Source: Trichoplusia ni (lineage: Eukaryota > Arthropoda > Insecta > Lepidoptera > Noctuidae). From it: a stretch of DNA of 64,000 nt. The notes below the pieces were generated by a model that had not been told where the DNA came from, searched no databases, and saw only the letters and a list, made by a program, of their open reading frames with translations. Both the position numbers and the translations under genes were made by a program. Positions 1-14,240 of the stretch are shown here, one piece after another. The number at the start of each line of letters is the position of its first letter. Position 1 is the stretch's first letter. Location: the NCBI RefSeq assembly GCF_003590095.1, contig NC_039481.1, forward strand, positions 13,609,895 through 13,673,894, in the 5' to 3' direction.

Positions 1-159
1 AATCAGTTCCCTGAAGGCTCGGAACTCCTCTGCAACCCTGGCTACCGTGTCTTTCACAGGCCCCGCTGCTTGAATTTGGGCTCCTAGTTGATCCATTTTC
101 TTAGTGAAATTATCCTCAAGGCACTTCTGAATGGACAAGATCTCCGATAACTGTGACAT
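1..159 (-). CDS. Partial ORF, probable retrotransposon-encoded coiled-coil protein (N-terminal 53 codons)
   Basis: Reading the minus strand from an ATG at 159 gives 53 codons open to the window edge, so the C-terminal part is missing. The product starts MSQLSEILSIQKCLEDNFTK and continues with alternating charged and hydrophobic residues, ending in a VAEEFRAFRELI segment, which suggests a helical coiled coil. This N-terminal style is familiar from short first ORFs of insect non-LTR retrotransposons and related elements, but I cannot name the family. No splice signal interrupts the frame. Upstream on the minus strand (160 to about 230) the sequence is more GC-balanced than the AT-rich DNA beyond it, as expected for the 5' leader of an inserted element. 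A host gene exon is the alternative. The frame is seen directly; the function is inferred. Confidence 0.45.
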   Translation of the reverse strand, partial: MSQLSEILSIQKCLEDNFTKKMDQLGAQIQAAGPVKDTVARVAEEFRAFRELI

Positions 160-1053
160 TGTGGTTGTGCTTTGTGTAGTTCAGTGACTAGCTGTGATGA
201 AGGTGATGTGGCAGGTGCTGTTTTTGTACACAACTATTACATATATGTTATGTAAGTTCTAAATTAAATTTTGTAACAAAAACTGTTAAAAAATATACTA
301 TTAAATTTATTTTAAAACGCTCAGAGCATCTGAGACACGTATTTACTTTTCGTTCACCTACCCTCAAAAAATATAATCACTTGAATGTCGTAATGGCTTA
401 TCTGAAAAGTGCGAAAAGTCATCTTCGGTATCTCTCAATAGATTTCTAATATAATCGCTCAGATAGCGACATTCTGTATCCCGGAACCACAAATACAAGT
501 CATACATAATGTATAGTGAATTACGACCGCATACCTTAACTATTAGCATAGTAATACATATGTACCGTCTCATTACTCATATGTAATCATTATCTCTGTT
601 TACTTACGAGTGTCTCCTGTGTTTGCTTAATTTTACGTTTGTTGATTGACGTGTCGAGTTTTAGATGAGAACGGAGGTTTGATAAGTGTATTGAATTTGT
701 ATATAATATTTTTTAAATAAATCTTCAAAAAAATAATGTAAATTATATCGTCATGAGGGTTTCCAGTGATACACAACACTTTGAGCAACCCGAATCACCC
801 AATTTTAATTATTTAGTGAGTCCAGATTTTTTGCTATCGCCAAGTTATGAGTTTTGTGGTGTCTTTTCACTACACTGATTTCTACATTATATCTGGTCAA
901 ATGGTGAACTTATATGATGATGTAATTTGTAAGTTAACCAAATAGCAAGTGTGCCACGGCGGTAAGACGTGCCGATAAGAGTCAAAACTAATATCTGAAA
1001 AGTATCTAATGTCCTTTTATACCAATTTTCGTGACTATGTCTTTTACTTATAC
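160..1053. other. AT-rich non-coding stretch
   Basis: The first ~70 bases probably belong to the leader of the element ending at 159. The remainder is AT-rich sequence with only short chance frames (69 codons on minus at 364-573, 61 codons at 887-1072) that have no recognisable motif. I see no gene here. Confidence 0.5.
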
Positions 1054-1155
1054 GACACAACGGTTTACTCACGCGTTATCGCTATCGCACGACTAGTTTC
1101 GGTGTCAACGGGTTGTGATCGACTAGTTGGGGGTCCCAAAAATACGAGTGAGTAT
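1054..1155 (-). repeat. Lepidopteran dispersed retroposon fragment, copy 1
   Basis: On the minus strand this reads '...ccgaaactagtcg', then 'cgataacgcgtgagtaaa' and 'ccgttg'. The same words occur in the same order at 58170-58276 on the plus strand, so these are two diverged copies of one family. This wording is common in moth and butterfly genomes. The copy is degenerate and carries 'gactagtt' twice. Exact ends are not clear. Confidence 0.6.
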
Positions 1156-4100
1156 CTATTATATACCTATATATATATCTATATTGATCTATTGTCTGCA
1201 AAAAGTAAATGCACATCTTTCGCAAATTGCAGCAAAAGTAAGTTCGCCATATTGCAGTCATCGCTCTTAAGCTTTATAACATAATAAACAAAACAAACGC
1301 AACACCACAACTGCTACCTGAATAACTAAAAGTTCCGTATCAGCCAAATTAATAGGTCTAAAGAAAATGGTGTAAATCACACCGAGCGAAGTATTTTCTA
1401 CCACCGCGAGCAGCGATAACCAGTTTAATGAAGTACACATTGTTTGGAGTGTAAGTTTGTTCGATCGTACCTGTGCTGTTGGTTATCTATAAAATATAGC
1501 TTAAGAATGCTCTAGTATGATACAATTGAAGGCAAAAAGTTAAATTGCTCGTTTTTTTTCTTAATTGCATTTGGCCAGTACAACAACTTTTTGTTATTTA
1601 ATTGTGATAATGTCAGAAGTAAAATACAACAACAGAAGTTACACAAATAAGGATAAATAGTTATCATGGCGAACAGCATTTTTTCCCGCTGCTATGCAAA
1701 AGCTTCCCTCTTCTCTTTCCAAACTTCTCCGTTTTGCTACTTCTAGGCTCGTGAGCCTCCCATATCTGATAACATCGTCACACCACCTTCTTTCTTTCTA
1801 TTCTTCGTTAAAAGCCACTAGGATGCCTTGACACATTGGTTTCTAAAGTTCTATAAAAGAACAATTTTTCGCTCCGTAATATATATGTTTTCTTTATTAA
1901 AAGAAAAAAATATCTTGCCGATTAGGCAAGGCGGTCTTGTCGAATAGTAAATCAGTAATCATCAATTGTACCATTTAGAATTGTAATCTAAACTTAAAAT
2001 CTAGTCCAGAGTAAAATATTATTTCATTTGTGCTATACAAATCAAATATTTTACAAAAACGAAATTACCAATTCTAATTCTAATCCGTCATAGTTTAAAT
2101 GATATAACAATTTAAGCTAGGGATAAACTTAATTTATTTTATTTTCGAAGGCTTTAGCAACAAAGTTTGTTGGAATACCATTTGGAATATTTTTTCAAAC
2201 AATAATTCTCGTAGTAATTTTATTCCGGCGTTTGCCAGCTGTTGCCGGGCTCGCTTCGTTGCTGACGTGACGTTCTACTCATACCTGACCTATATTAGGA
2301 TGGTTATGTACCTACTAACTACGTATAACTAGATGGACAACTGCGATTTATAATTGTTTGTAGTTAACTTCAGTTATTCCTAAGTTAAAAATGAACCGTT
2401 GTGGTCCTTTTTGAGGTCCTTAAATACAAATCCCAATGCAAACGCTTGAAAAAAAATATGAAAATGTTAAGAAACTTGTTTCAAATACGTCGATTTTTAA
2501 TAAACGGCTACAAGTCAGACCAATAAGCTTGATTATCTCATAGTAAATGTGGCTTCTTTGCATTTATTTCATATTAACTCCGACTCCAAAATACAAGATT
2601 AACTACTAGAGAAATTCTACGTAATCTCAGCGAGATATCAACAAACAATTCATCATATCGCGAGTCCGACACAATAATAACCAACAAAATGTGTTTTAGC
2701 AGTCATAACTAAAAAATACTGAATAATGGCCGCTGGATCGCTGCGGCCTAATGGATCCGGGATGTATCGTGTTTTTCCCCGCCATAGTAATCCGAAGTAG
2801 AAGCGATCCATAGAGTACGTACAGTCAGCAAGAAACATTGTACGAAAACTGAACTTTTAAACTGCCAAAAGAATTCAGTAACATGTAGTTATATTATAAG
2901 GAGCGAGGTGTTAGTGGGGTACGTGTTTTATCTAATGTATTTTGACGTTATTTGTGCTGAACATAAAAATATTTTAATAATTATTGATTTGTGTTGCTGA
3001 CTGTACTTTATACGGTATAGGTGTTGTGTTTTTTAGGGGATGGGATTGTTCAGATCTTTGCCAGTAAATCAATCCAGATGGTAAAAGATGTCTGCCCAAC
3101 AGAGAGAATACGATTGTTTATGCCGATAGTTTAAAATTCACCTAAAACCACCTTTACCTTACCTGTTACCTTTGGAAATCCTAACTAAGACATGTTTACT
3201 GGTATTAAAAAATAGTGTTAGTAGCAAGCGCACCAAACCTCGCATACCCTCTAAATACAGACGAGATCGGAGAAAGCTTTAAATATAAACACATATATTT
3301 ATATGCAATAAATCTTTAATTTTTATAGCTTCCGTTCTTCTCTACATGTTAAGCAACACCTCCTTACATCATTACAAGTAACCAGAGGTAACATATTAGC
3401 TTACAAAGTTATAAATAAAATATGACGTGTCATTACAGATTAAACTCTTGCGTAGTATTTTCTCGCTTCATTTTTATGAACAAATAACTCGGTAATATGA
3501 GATTTTAATGGAAAGTCCAAGCCCAATGCTAAGGTTTTATCTTAAAAAAGGTGAAAGAATATGATTTAAGGCGTTGTTTATTGATGTGGTGTAAGCACAA
3601 ATTGAAGTGCCACTATATGATGACTTATTGGAATTAATAAATGAATGAATTTTCTCAATATATCAACAGAAGTCGATCGCAACATAGTGAAAAAGAAATA
3701 ATAAAACGAATGCTGAGTAATTCCGGTGATTTCCATTACTGTTGATGATCGTAGATATGTAATTAGCCCATGGGTTAGTAGTACAAATAATATTTTTTGC
3801 CAGGCTTCGCGACGCCAAGAGTCAGTTAATAAACTATTTGAAACAATCGTGATTTTAATAGAATAAAACTAAGGAGATATGGTGCACCTACTAAGTAACA
3901 AAATATGTTAGCATCGAAACGTAGTCCGCATTTCAATATTACCACGATATCTGCTCCCAATTAAGAACGATAGCTTAGTGGCAAAATAACACAAAACGAA
4001 ATTCCAAGATAAATCCATTTCGCACGCAAAAGAATTCGAGAGAACTTCACAATGTAAAAGGAGCTAACAACGTACAGTCAGATCGGATAAAATGAAATCT

Positions 4101-7100
4101 ATAAAACTTTAGGAAATCCTCTGAATGGTAATTGTCTCGAAAGCATCTCGCTGGCACGTCCCTCAAGTTGAGTGTCCTGTACAAAAGACGGACAAATTAA
4201 TAGCGCGCTAAAGATGCGCTGGAACTTAGTCGAATCCTTTCTTAAACTCCGAATGAGCGAAATGTACTATTGAAATAAATTTTCACAAGGGAACCAAGAA
4301 CAGAATGAAATTGTGCGATTCTTTTTTTTGAGAATAAAACTGGTGTCTCGCTGCTCTTTTGTGGGGGATACACACGGGATGTCTGGTGCGGCGAACGCTG
4401 AGCTGTGGTCATTGATATGTTTATTGCCACTACTGACATTATTGGCTGGAATACAGAATTGAAGATGATTATCAATTTTGATGTTACTATCAACCATGTT
4501 AAGTTCCAGTGTTATTATTGCAAAAATCTTAAATAAAAAAATTGATACGAACTAACGAGCGATCCTATTCCGAACATGAATTGGCTTTACCGATCCATTT
4601 CTTTCTTCAGTAAGCAAGACAAAAACAAGATAAATAGAAATATACTTATTAGTATTTGGGATAACAACGAAAATCATGTCTTGTACCATATAATTGCACC
4701 CAATTTTATATAAGAGCTGTAAGTACATAGCATTGTGTCTATGTGGCTCTATCTTCGACAGAATTTCCTATGACCTAATCGCTCACGAATGCCCCGCGGG
4801 CTATACGATAAATAGCGAAGTCTCTACGACTTGTCACGTGTAAGCAATGGAGCGCTTTACGATAAAGTCACTTGCCAATGATTATATTTTAGTAAGGATT
4901 GAAGTAAAGAGGTGGGACTATACACTGGTATTATTAAGGATTTAGGGTTACAGGACATACTGATGAGGTACCAAATGAAAAGAAGGTCAATTTAAGCTAA
5001 GCAAAAGTGACGAAACATAGGAGGATTAGGATCAACAGATAATTGTCCTTACCTAATTAAATTGATGATGAATCTGAACAATATACAATCTCATCCACTT
5101 CCTTTCAAGACTCATATCAATTAACACAGTTCTAATGATTGATTCATCCAGTAGGAGGTCAAGATCAAGACAATTAAGGACAAGTAGTCCATTAACTGTT
5201 AAAAATAACAGTTATAGGAAGTGAATATGTAACAGTTAAAATACTCACTGACGAATATTTATCAGTGCCATTAACATCGCTTTTATTACAACTTTCGCTA
5301 AAGAGTATCGGTGCATCGGTGTTATTTATACCAGTTTGTGTATTAGTGATATTAGTCACACTAGTTATAAATACGTTTTCTCGGTACACTACACTACAAT
5401 AGTAACTGTTGTTGCTGGCGCCGTGCCACGGGAATTATTGAGTGGTTTGTGTTTAAAAATAATTTATCGGGTTTTACCTTTTTGTGGGTATCGTTGCAAT
5501 GATTCTGCAGTTCAAAAGCTAGTTGTTAAAACTCATTTTACAAAAATAGTACTGGATCATAAAAATGCTGAAAATTAACATGTAATATATACCAAGTATA
5601 ATAAAATTAGGCTCTTACAAAAGAATATAATCCCTAAGGGTTAAAACCCAAGCTCCCAGCCCAATTCATATAGCAAACGGGATGATAAAATAATATTAAT
5701 ACACCCTTACGATAATGTACTAATAACCTTCAAGTTCAAGACACAGTAATAACAAAAATCGATAACAGATATCGTGAATATAACAGAAATTTGATAGCCA
5801 ACCGATACGATCAAGTACTAAATGTGAATTGACTTCATTTTTTCGTCATGTTTGAGGCAAGCATGCTCCAGAGATCGTTAAATGTTCATCGTTCTAGTTC
5901 ACCGAACATTACGCCAGTGTATCTCATGCATAATAGCGGTTTTCTCATCTCGATATTCATCTGCCTTTCCTTTTATATCAGCGTTCTGTTTCGATTTTAC
6001 GAGTTCCGTCCGAGAGCCTCAGCGTCAATGAGCGGGATATAAACCGCTCGCGTATCTATCAAAAATCGATGCCAGACAATATTGGACCATAAGTCCGGGT
6101 AGCAAAAGCTGTTATGACGAACTCAGAAGTAATCGTAAGTTGGTCGGTCGACAATAAGTCTTGTTTTGGCATTAAACCGCGATTTTGACTCAAAAGGGTC
6201 GGTGAATGGTTCGTTCCCTTTGATTTTGACATCCGGTGCACGTGAACGATTATTTCTTCGGAGCCTTCAAATAGCAATAAAAATATTGAATTTTCAAACG
6301 CAGGGAGCGAGATTAATATCGTCTGCGCCATTGTCTTGAGGCCTTTCGGTTTTATCGAAAGATTTTTTCTTAAATTTAAATGTGTTTCGTTTGTTTGGCT
6401 TCGAAGATTGATCTTCTTTCAAATGAGGAAGCTATTTCTGGTTTTGAATTGTTTATTTATATTTGGAGTTTGTTCAGGCTGTTAATTGCCGTGTAATTGG
6501 TATGCAAATTGAACTAATACCGGTGTTGACTGGATTGATGTACGTGAAGTTTACTCGTACATTGAGTTGTTGCTAGATGTCTTAAACGTCTTCATATTTT
6601 ATGTACTTACAATAACAACAACCGTTTTTTGTTACATTTTGACTGAGGTGAAATGTTTTTACCAAACTTTAATGATCATACAAAATTTGTCGATACAGAA
6701 AAATATTCACATCAATTCTAATGAACAACTACAACAAAATTTATATGTTATTTCGAACATTCTGCTCCCGCAAAACCTGAAACAGATCGATAGCTACTTT
6801 ATAACAAATTTGTGGCTATAAATAAATCTGTTTCGACGTACAATAATTCTCAGAACAAAAGCAGGAAACAGAGCACGTTGGGGCTCAAACAGTAACAATT
6901 TGTTAGATCTATAACATGGGCTAGACGCCTATACGCCTCAAGTTGTTCCCAAGAACAATGTCGTGCACTTCGACGGTATAGGCATTCGATTCTGAAGAGA
7001 TAGGGACCAGTGTTGTGCTACTTATCTGAACATAATATAATTTCCGATTTTAAGGCTTAATATTTTTTGTTATAGTCACTTCGTTTGCTGGCGCAGATGT

Positions 7101-10100
7101 CCTTTCAAAAACTTCAGTTTACTCCATGCCAAGCGAAATCTAACTGAGATAAACGGTTAAGCTACGATGGAGTTACACCTAGAATTCCTTTCAAGTATTA
7201 ATTATTGTTGCGAAAGAGGGGTACACATAAAAGTTGATAAAATAAACACATCAACACTGACCGACAAAGTAGTAAAACTAATAATGTGCAAAGGCAAAAA
7301 CGTAATAAGTATAATTTAAACCAATTAAAGATACTTAAGATTAATTTAAAATAACTTTAGCCTCAAGTTCTTGAATTAATAGACCCATAAATAAAAGCAA
7401 CTCGCAATTCTATGTCACGAGCTAAATGACTCACATCACGGAATCATCACATTCCATCTCCTTTCACTAAACCAAGTAAAACGACAAACGACAATTAATC
7501 AGCCGTTCATTACCAACGACACTTTGGCAACAGCAAATAATTTAGGTGTAATCGAAAATATAAAAACAATACAAAGTTCTTTTTATGTCGAAACAAAAGT
7601 AAAAGCAATCGAACTAGCCTCGAAAGAAATTGTAGGAGAAAGTACATTACACGAACGAACAGAAATTGTTCGCTTTGATTAAAATACTTTTACAGTAACA
7701 GCGAACGAATGAACGGAGACTCCTTGCCTTATCAATTGAGACGAGTATGTAAAAAACGATGCCTTAAAATCGGTAGAGTAATGGAAATTGATTTTGTGTT
7801 AAATTTCCAACACAAAGTCGGTCACACGAGTTTTGTTATTTGTTTAGGAAATACGGTTGGAGTTTTTGCGTTTGACGGATGCGTTAATTCATGGTGATTG
7901 GAAATTAATTTAGGTAATGCAAAAACTATAGTGGCCAGTGCTGTTACTGAGTTGTTTTAATGTGTACATCCAAACATATCATTAGAGTGCCTTCCGAGAA
8001 AGCAATTTTAAAATTGATAATATCAACGACGACATTTCAATTTTCTTATCCCACTGCCAAGCAATTCGTCCTACACTCCAAGGTGACCGTCCAAACCTCA
8101 AGTTAAATACGTGCACTGCAATAATCATAACTCCTTTGCACACTCGAGCAAAAATGACTGCGTAAGCCTATAATTACCCATTCGTAATATTTCGCAAGTA
8201 ATCCATGCCAAAAGATCAAGTCACTTAAAGATCAAGTAATTTAAAGACCAACAAGATTAATGTCATTTAATTAGCATGAATTCAATCAAGTTGAATACAT
8301 CGATAAATTTGTAACCCGCACTCGAACTTACGCTTAATAATCAAAATAGCCTGGCCTAGAAACGTCACTGGCTTTTTGAATCAACTTATTTACCAGTCAC
8401 TTGGTCAATCAGCACATTGGTATTGTAAAACTTCCGAAATTAATTTTAAACTTTAAAGTGATAAGTATAAGGTCGTTCTTGACGCCATCGAGATCTGCGG
8501 GGGCACACAAAAGCATCTTTCAGATGTAGCATTATTATTGATCTTTATCTCGGTATACGGGGCACAACAATTCGACATGCATTATTTATGCCCGAAGGGA
8601 GACCGTTTATTGAAATCGTAGGATACAAATGTAAGTATGACGCTTTCCTCGCTATCGCGTATGATCTAAACATTTCCGTAATGTCCCATTAAAATTTTGT
8701 TGAATGCGGGCGTTGGATATGTAGGTTAACCGTTCATAGTGTGAATGATTGGTTTATAAATAATATTATTCTGATTCGTCTAGTTTTTTGTCATAGCGAT
8801 AAAAAGAAACATTTTTTGTAAATACAATAAACGCGGTATACCTAAGTATACGCTTCCAGGAAAATCTACTTGGATCTCAATATACATTAATTAACGTATA
8901 GAAGCTTATAAAAAGCGTCTTTATTAAACGCGATCAAACGGAATCGAGCCATTGAGTCGTGTTCTTTCTATTCGGCGCTGTACTTACTTAAGGGGACGAT
9001 GTAGCTCACTCGTTTAATTGAAGCTGAAACAAATAAACTTAAGTATAAAACGCCTTTGCTTAAACATCGCAAAAAACTTAAGAAAATAAACCAATCTATT
9101 GGTCAGTCAAAGTTTGGCACTACTCCAAGAACAATCCCTGATTCTCGAGATCTTTATAATGAAAATAAGAACTGAAAATGAACGTCAAAATATCATAACA
9201 AACTCTTTCGAGGCAGTCAACATCGATCGACGCTCTTAAGTAAATATAACGTAGACTACATCAGTTGCATAACGTCTTACACAAAATATATGGGTCAGTT
9301 GTAAGAAATTGGTCACGTCATCCTCGCAGGCGATGGAGACTCCAACTTATTTACCATCGCAGTCTTCAAATTTAATAAGTCTTCGACTGTCGATGTTCTA
9401 ATACCTAAAGCTAGAGCCAAAAAAAGTTACAGAAATAAAAGTGAATTTGTCTCCAAAGAAGAATTTGTTTTGAGATCTACGTAAGTCACATTGATATTGT
9501 AAGGTAATAACGACGTCTGATCATTCAATCGATCAGTATCTGACAACCATAATGTTTATTGAGTTAGAGGGAGTACATATAAATTCATATTGGCTTTCTA
9601 TGAAAGTAGTTGATAAGTTCGACTTTAGTATAGCCCTTATAAAGTTTTGACAACATATTTTCCTAGTAGGTAAGGAAATGACATTTAGAAAAAAGAAGAT
9701 GAAGTGCCCAAACGAATGATTCAAATTTTAACTTTTCTGATCCAACACAACGTATCGAAGAAAGTCTCAAAACAAGACCGTCGCCTCCAGATATTCAAAC
9801 CGAAACTGTTGTAAAAGAACAAATCGCTCCAAGTTGTGTGTTTGGCATAATAATTTCATCGAACGATAACCTGGGGATTCGTAGTGCTGCGAAAAATGAA
9901 CGTTTTTATGGTGAACGAGAATTAGCTTGTTACGGATATAGGGCATGCGAGATCAGATTGTTATGATATATTTTTATGGTGTGTATAAAAGTTAACATAA
10001 AGGTCGATGCTGATACTATGTTTGGGTGTATCTCGTCTTTTGGTCGATGAAGCTGTCAGTTCAAATGTGTTGCCTTTGTACATATTAAATAAATAACGCA

Positions 10101-10633
10101 TAACGACGTATTTTTTTCTGATGATGTCGTAAGGATACAATTACGATATGGGCCAAATAAAATCTTGATTAACCAAAACATTGTAAGGATATGGCTCCAT
10201 TTGATATGTTTTTAATTGCGTTTAAGAGTTTATCTCAAATTCCAACGCTATCACTAGTTGTCTGCATATTCAAATCAAAATTACTAGTTGTGTTTCTTAA
10301 GCCTGCACTTGCGCAGTTTCGATTAACTGCAGATAGTGAACCGGAGCAGCAAAAACCTGATTTGATTTTATACGATGCCGCTTTTACGCAAGTATAGGTA
10401 TAAAGTTACAGGTGATTCAAACCGACAAAGTGTGAGTCACCAAGTGTTGCCAGGCAAGAAGTATGGGAAAAAGTGCATTAGCAACTGTTGCATTTTTTCT
10501 CCAAAATAATGACTCTCCTTTTTTATAATTGGTTTTTAAATGAGTTAAAGGGAACAGCAGTGAGTAATATAGCATAATTATGGAATATATAAAACTCCAA
10601 GCATCATTATTGCTTTAAAATAAATACACATTG
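1156..10633. other. Long non-coding stretch with no supported gene
   Basis: AT-rich DNA. A short TA-rich microsatellite-like run lies at about 1153-1190. Open frames here (for example 83 and 76 overlapping codons on minus near 4242-4497, 90 codons on minus at 6059-6331, 84 codons on plus at 6567-6821) overlap each other or have low-complexity composition and lack recognisable domains. I see no RNA gene, strong CpG-rich patch or intact transposon. Confidence 0.5.
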
Positions 10634-10715
10634 TCCGAATTGTAGGTGCTACAATTCGGAACTCCAAAAAAATATGAAGTATTTTTCACATAAATGTAAC
10701 TTGTATTTTTTGGAG
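10634..10715. repeat. Two adjacent hairpins
   Basis: A perfect 12-bp inverted repeat (10634-10645 and 10649-10660, loop GTG) is followed after one base by a second inverted repeat with 10-bp arms, ctccaaaaaa at 10662-10671 and its complement at 10706-10715. Both were read directly. The pair could be the end structure of a small mobile element or chance AT-rich pairing; the first hairpin is the stronger of the two. Confidence 0.5.
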
Positions 10716-13129
10716 CAAGGCTCTATTTTCTATATTTCCCCGTTTTGTTACCCAGTACTAAATAATAAACAAGCACAAAAACTTCTAAGAAAATAAGTAA
10801 ACAGTCTGGCCCATAACAAGTGGACGCCAATTCCGATAATATTTGAGGGAATTTATTATTTCTTACCAAAAACGAGGGCTTATACAAAAAAAAATCTTTC
10901 ATCAAAAATCCCGCTTGTGATATATGGAAAAGCAAATGTGTTGTTTGTAAATATAATATGACGTGAACAACAATGAACGCCAATAAATCACTCACGGTGC
11001 TGTGGACAATCGCGATCGGAAGACGGAACTACACTGATGAATTCTGAACCTCACAACCAGCCATTGTTGGTGTCGGGAAATATAATAGTCTGTGCGAGGT
11101 GTCTGCTCCATACGTAATATTTATGGCGTCTATATAATTGTAGGTAGGTAAGCTGTGAATAAAAACGGTCATGCTGTCTGGTCCGCGCATTTGTCAGAAT
11201 ATGTAATTATTTACGCTTTAGAAATTCTCAGGCATCTCTATCATGTTTCTTACTTTTCGATCGAAATAAATTAACAACTATAAATATCGTTTTTAAACAA
11301 ATTCTCGCTTTTATAGAAATAATGTATAAAGACTTAGACCCAAAAGAACAAAACCCTAGAATACCCTATCTTTTGCGTTACTTTTAACTAAGTCTACGTT
11401 TCATTTGTTTTGTGTATTTTATTTTTTGTTAAGTAATTATTAAACGATGTAACACAAAACATTTAGGTGTTCAACCAGTAGCTAATCTACTATTTTTTAA
11501 AATAGCAGCTCGTGTCGAACGAACAATAGCTTTACGGTTGTGGTTCAATGGCGATGAACCTGAAAATCATTTCACGGTCGATGACAAACAATATGGTACA
11601 ATACACCACACATTTGAAAACTAAAAAAGTGTGAATGTGAAGCCTTTGTGCTTCCACATAAGGGCTGATATTGAAATGAGTATTGAAGTAAGAGCGGTTG
11701 ACTGTACTTAGTCTGCACTGACCTAAACCAATCTAGATAAACTAAGTTCAAATACTTCTTAATTTAAATTTGAATTTTAAACTATAGGTTTAAGTGGTTA
11801 GTTATTTGCAGGTTTTGATCTCTAAATTAGTTTTTGGTTAATAGCATTTATATTGCTAGTTGAATAGAGAATTTGAGTGGAATTCGATAAGTTTATCCCC
11901 TTAGTAACTTTGACTCTACATTTTAAACGTGTGCCTTTATTACATTTGAGTACTTCTTAGTTAATTTATTCTAAATTCATTCTCTAAGATTGACCTTCAC
12001 AGATCTGACTCACACTTTATAATGTACTAAAGAACATGTGTATGTTGTACTTCAAAATATTTTGAAATACATAACGATCCGATTAGCTCTCGCTTTCTAG
12101 TTTCGTTCGTATTTTAATCCTAACAATGTCCAATAACGATGAATCGGTAAGCCATTTCACAGTTTATGACGAATTGCCTTTGGACCTTTTATTGAGGCGT
12201 GCATATAATTGAATGAGCGTTCGCTTGCGATCTTTATAAATGCATCCGGTATAAAAAAAATGGGGACAGTATGCCAGTTTGTAATATTAGTAGTAATTTA
12301 TCGATGGTCGAATGTGTATCCTCGTAAATGGTATTGTTTAGCTGGTGTATTGAAAATTGTTTACTTCCGGGCTTGGGTATTGATATTTGGTATTCAATTT
12401 TTGAGCAGGAGATAATAACGGTAGTCTCTCGAATTTATTACCTTCTTACCTATACCTATGAATATGAATATATTAGTACGTAAAGTAGATATTATGACGA
12501 TATTTAAGTCTTTAAAGTTTACAAACTTATATGACATAGGTTTATCCTCATCATCGCATTATTCAATAAACAGTATACAAAATTAGATAAAAATAAACAC
12601 CAAATGTCTTCTAGATAGAGATAATTACTACCTCCGACCAAATTCCCATCACTAAATGTTCAAAACACTTTTATTCCTAAGAGCTCCAGTGCAGTTTAAT
12701 ATTCAAAAAACAGTAAATAAATTCGATAAAATAAACCAACTTTTCACAAAAAATCATGACTCTACACGGCCATACATCAAAGGTACACTCACAAATATTG
12801 ATAAATGAATCGTGAAAAATAAATAACGGCTCGTTCGGTTAACTTAACCCATGACAAGGGTTTCACTTACATACATATCATTATTGTTATTACGCACTTA
12901 TATTCGTAATTATGATTGATATTTACACATTATTTTGTTTTTCGTCAATACTTAAGAAGTACAAACGTAATTATTTTGCTTGTAATGCTGGTTTTAAGAC
13001 GTGGTTTTTCATGGTCTATATTATGATGTGTGCTTGAGTTAAAGGGGTGAATTTAAACTAGCCTAATACTAAAACGATATGAAACTCTTATTAACTCTAC
13101 CTATCGCAACTGAACGGATAGCTGAGAAG
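10716..13129. other. Non-coding stretch with no supported gene
   Basis: AT-rich sequence. The 90-codon minus-strand frame at 10723-10995 is rich in F, L, I and V, as chance frames in AT-rich DNA are, and the 68-codon frame at 12209-12415 shows no motif. Nothing else is recognisable. Confidence 0.45.
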
Positions 13130-13245
13130 TAACGGTCGCCACACCAAATCAACTAAGCGCGACGTGTCATAGGTTTGATCCCCGCGTAGAACAAGCATTT
13201 GAGTGACCCACGAATGCTTGTTCTGAGTCGAGACGGGATTGCGTT
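13130..13245 (+). repeat. tRNA-related SINE-like fragment, copy 1
   Basis: The core contains a B-box-like 'ggtttgatcc', then 'ccgcgtag', 'caagcattt', 'cacgaatgcttgttctgag'. The reverse complement of 29641-29755 has the matching series ('gagttcgatacccgcgtag', 'gtatttgtgtg', 'cacgaatgtttgttcttag'). The order of a Pol III B box followed by a 'ccgcg' segment and a 'tgttctgag' tail is characteristic of lepidopteran tRNA-derived SINEs. No intact tRNA fold is seen, so this is a degraded copy and not a tRNA gene. Confidence 0.65.
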
Positions 13246-14079
13246 GTTCACTAGAGCTCTCGATGCGAAGCGAACTAAACTAACGAACACTGTTCAAAAA
13301 ACCAATATCCATAATACTATGTAAATAAAAATTGAACACAGTGGTAACATGACAAAATTAGCACTATAGTTAATAAGTAGCAACAGTTTCTTGTATATGT
13401 ATCGTATTTTTAATTTCAATAATGTAGAGCACGCTATTTTATTTGTAATAAAAGATTTTTCTTAAACTCATCCGTAACATTCTAAGTGATCTTAACTCTG
13501 GTAGAGTTTACTGTACTGTTTACCCCATAATCTTACTCACGTCTCTCGTGATGGTAAAATCAGGCCGATCGTAAACCATAGATCCGGGTAAAATACCGTT
13601 TTCAAACATTCAAAGTAAAATTACAGTTTTTAGACTTGATAACTAAAATATTGTTCTAGTTTGTCTTCTGAACACGGTTTCATAGTTTAAATTGTAGATG
13701 ACTCTACATTCGAACTTTCCTAAATGTATTTTTATGACAATCATTAACTTTAAAACTCATGTTCACACCCACTAAACCGTAATACACAAAAAATGTGACT
13801 TTCATCGGCTTAAGTCTTAAATTATGTATTGTAAAAAAACGTTTGTCTGATGTCACCCGCCATTATGATTTTACAATAAGGCCTTCCTCAGCTCAATGAG
13901 CTCGCCGACAGCAGGTAAAGAAACACCCAAGTCGCCAAACCAGTCAAATTCAACTTTCCTAATCGTTTGTCGCCGGACTATACTTAAATATGAAACAGGA
14001 CCAATTTGATGCAAAATAAAACCAAAAACAGCAGCGCCGTGATTAATAACACTTATTTCGGGCTACAAGAGGGTTTGCC

Positions 14080-14240
14080 AGGATCACGCCAGTCGAGTCG
14101 GGACTCGGATGCGCCCTATGCGTTCGCTCAAGCTAGACGGCCATTCGTTCATCGCTCGTCTCCCGAGCCATTCCCCCAGTCGGTCGACCGCCTGCGTCGC
14201 GCACGGACGTATCGCGCGCCACAAATTTCTCTCCGCACGT
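14080..14240. promoter_or_regulatory. CpG-rich patch, candidate promoter or first-exon region
   Basis: This is among the most GC- and CpG-dense stretches of the window, with runs such as 'gtcgcgcacggacgtatcg' around 14195-14215, inside otherwise AT-rich DNA. Overlapping chance frames on both strands (78 codons plus, 86 codons minus) owe their arginine- and serine-rich composition to the CpG content. A good splice donor lies 380 bases downstream on the plus strand. The patch could be a promoter or untranslated first exon, a conserved regulatory element, or an inserted GC-rich repeat. No clear TATA box or initiator was identified. Confidence 0.3.

Noticed and set aside
1153..1190. TA microsatellite as a functional feature
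   Set aside because: Short and interrupted; ordinary low-complexity sequence.
11140..11160. TAGGTAGGTAAG as a ratchet site or tandem repeat
   Set aside because: No pyrimidine tract upstream and only two GTAG units.
13160..13190. tRNA gene from the B-box-like sequence
   Set aside because: No acceptor stem or anticodon arm can be formed; it is better explained as a SINE fragment with a tRNA-derived head.
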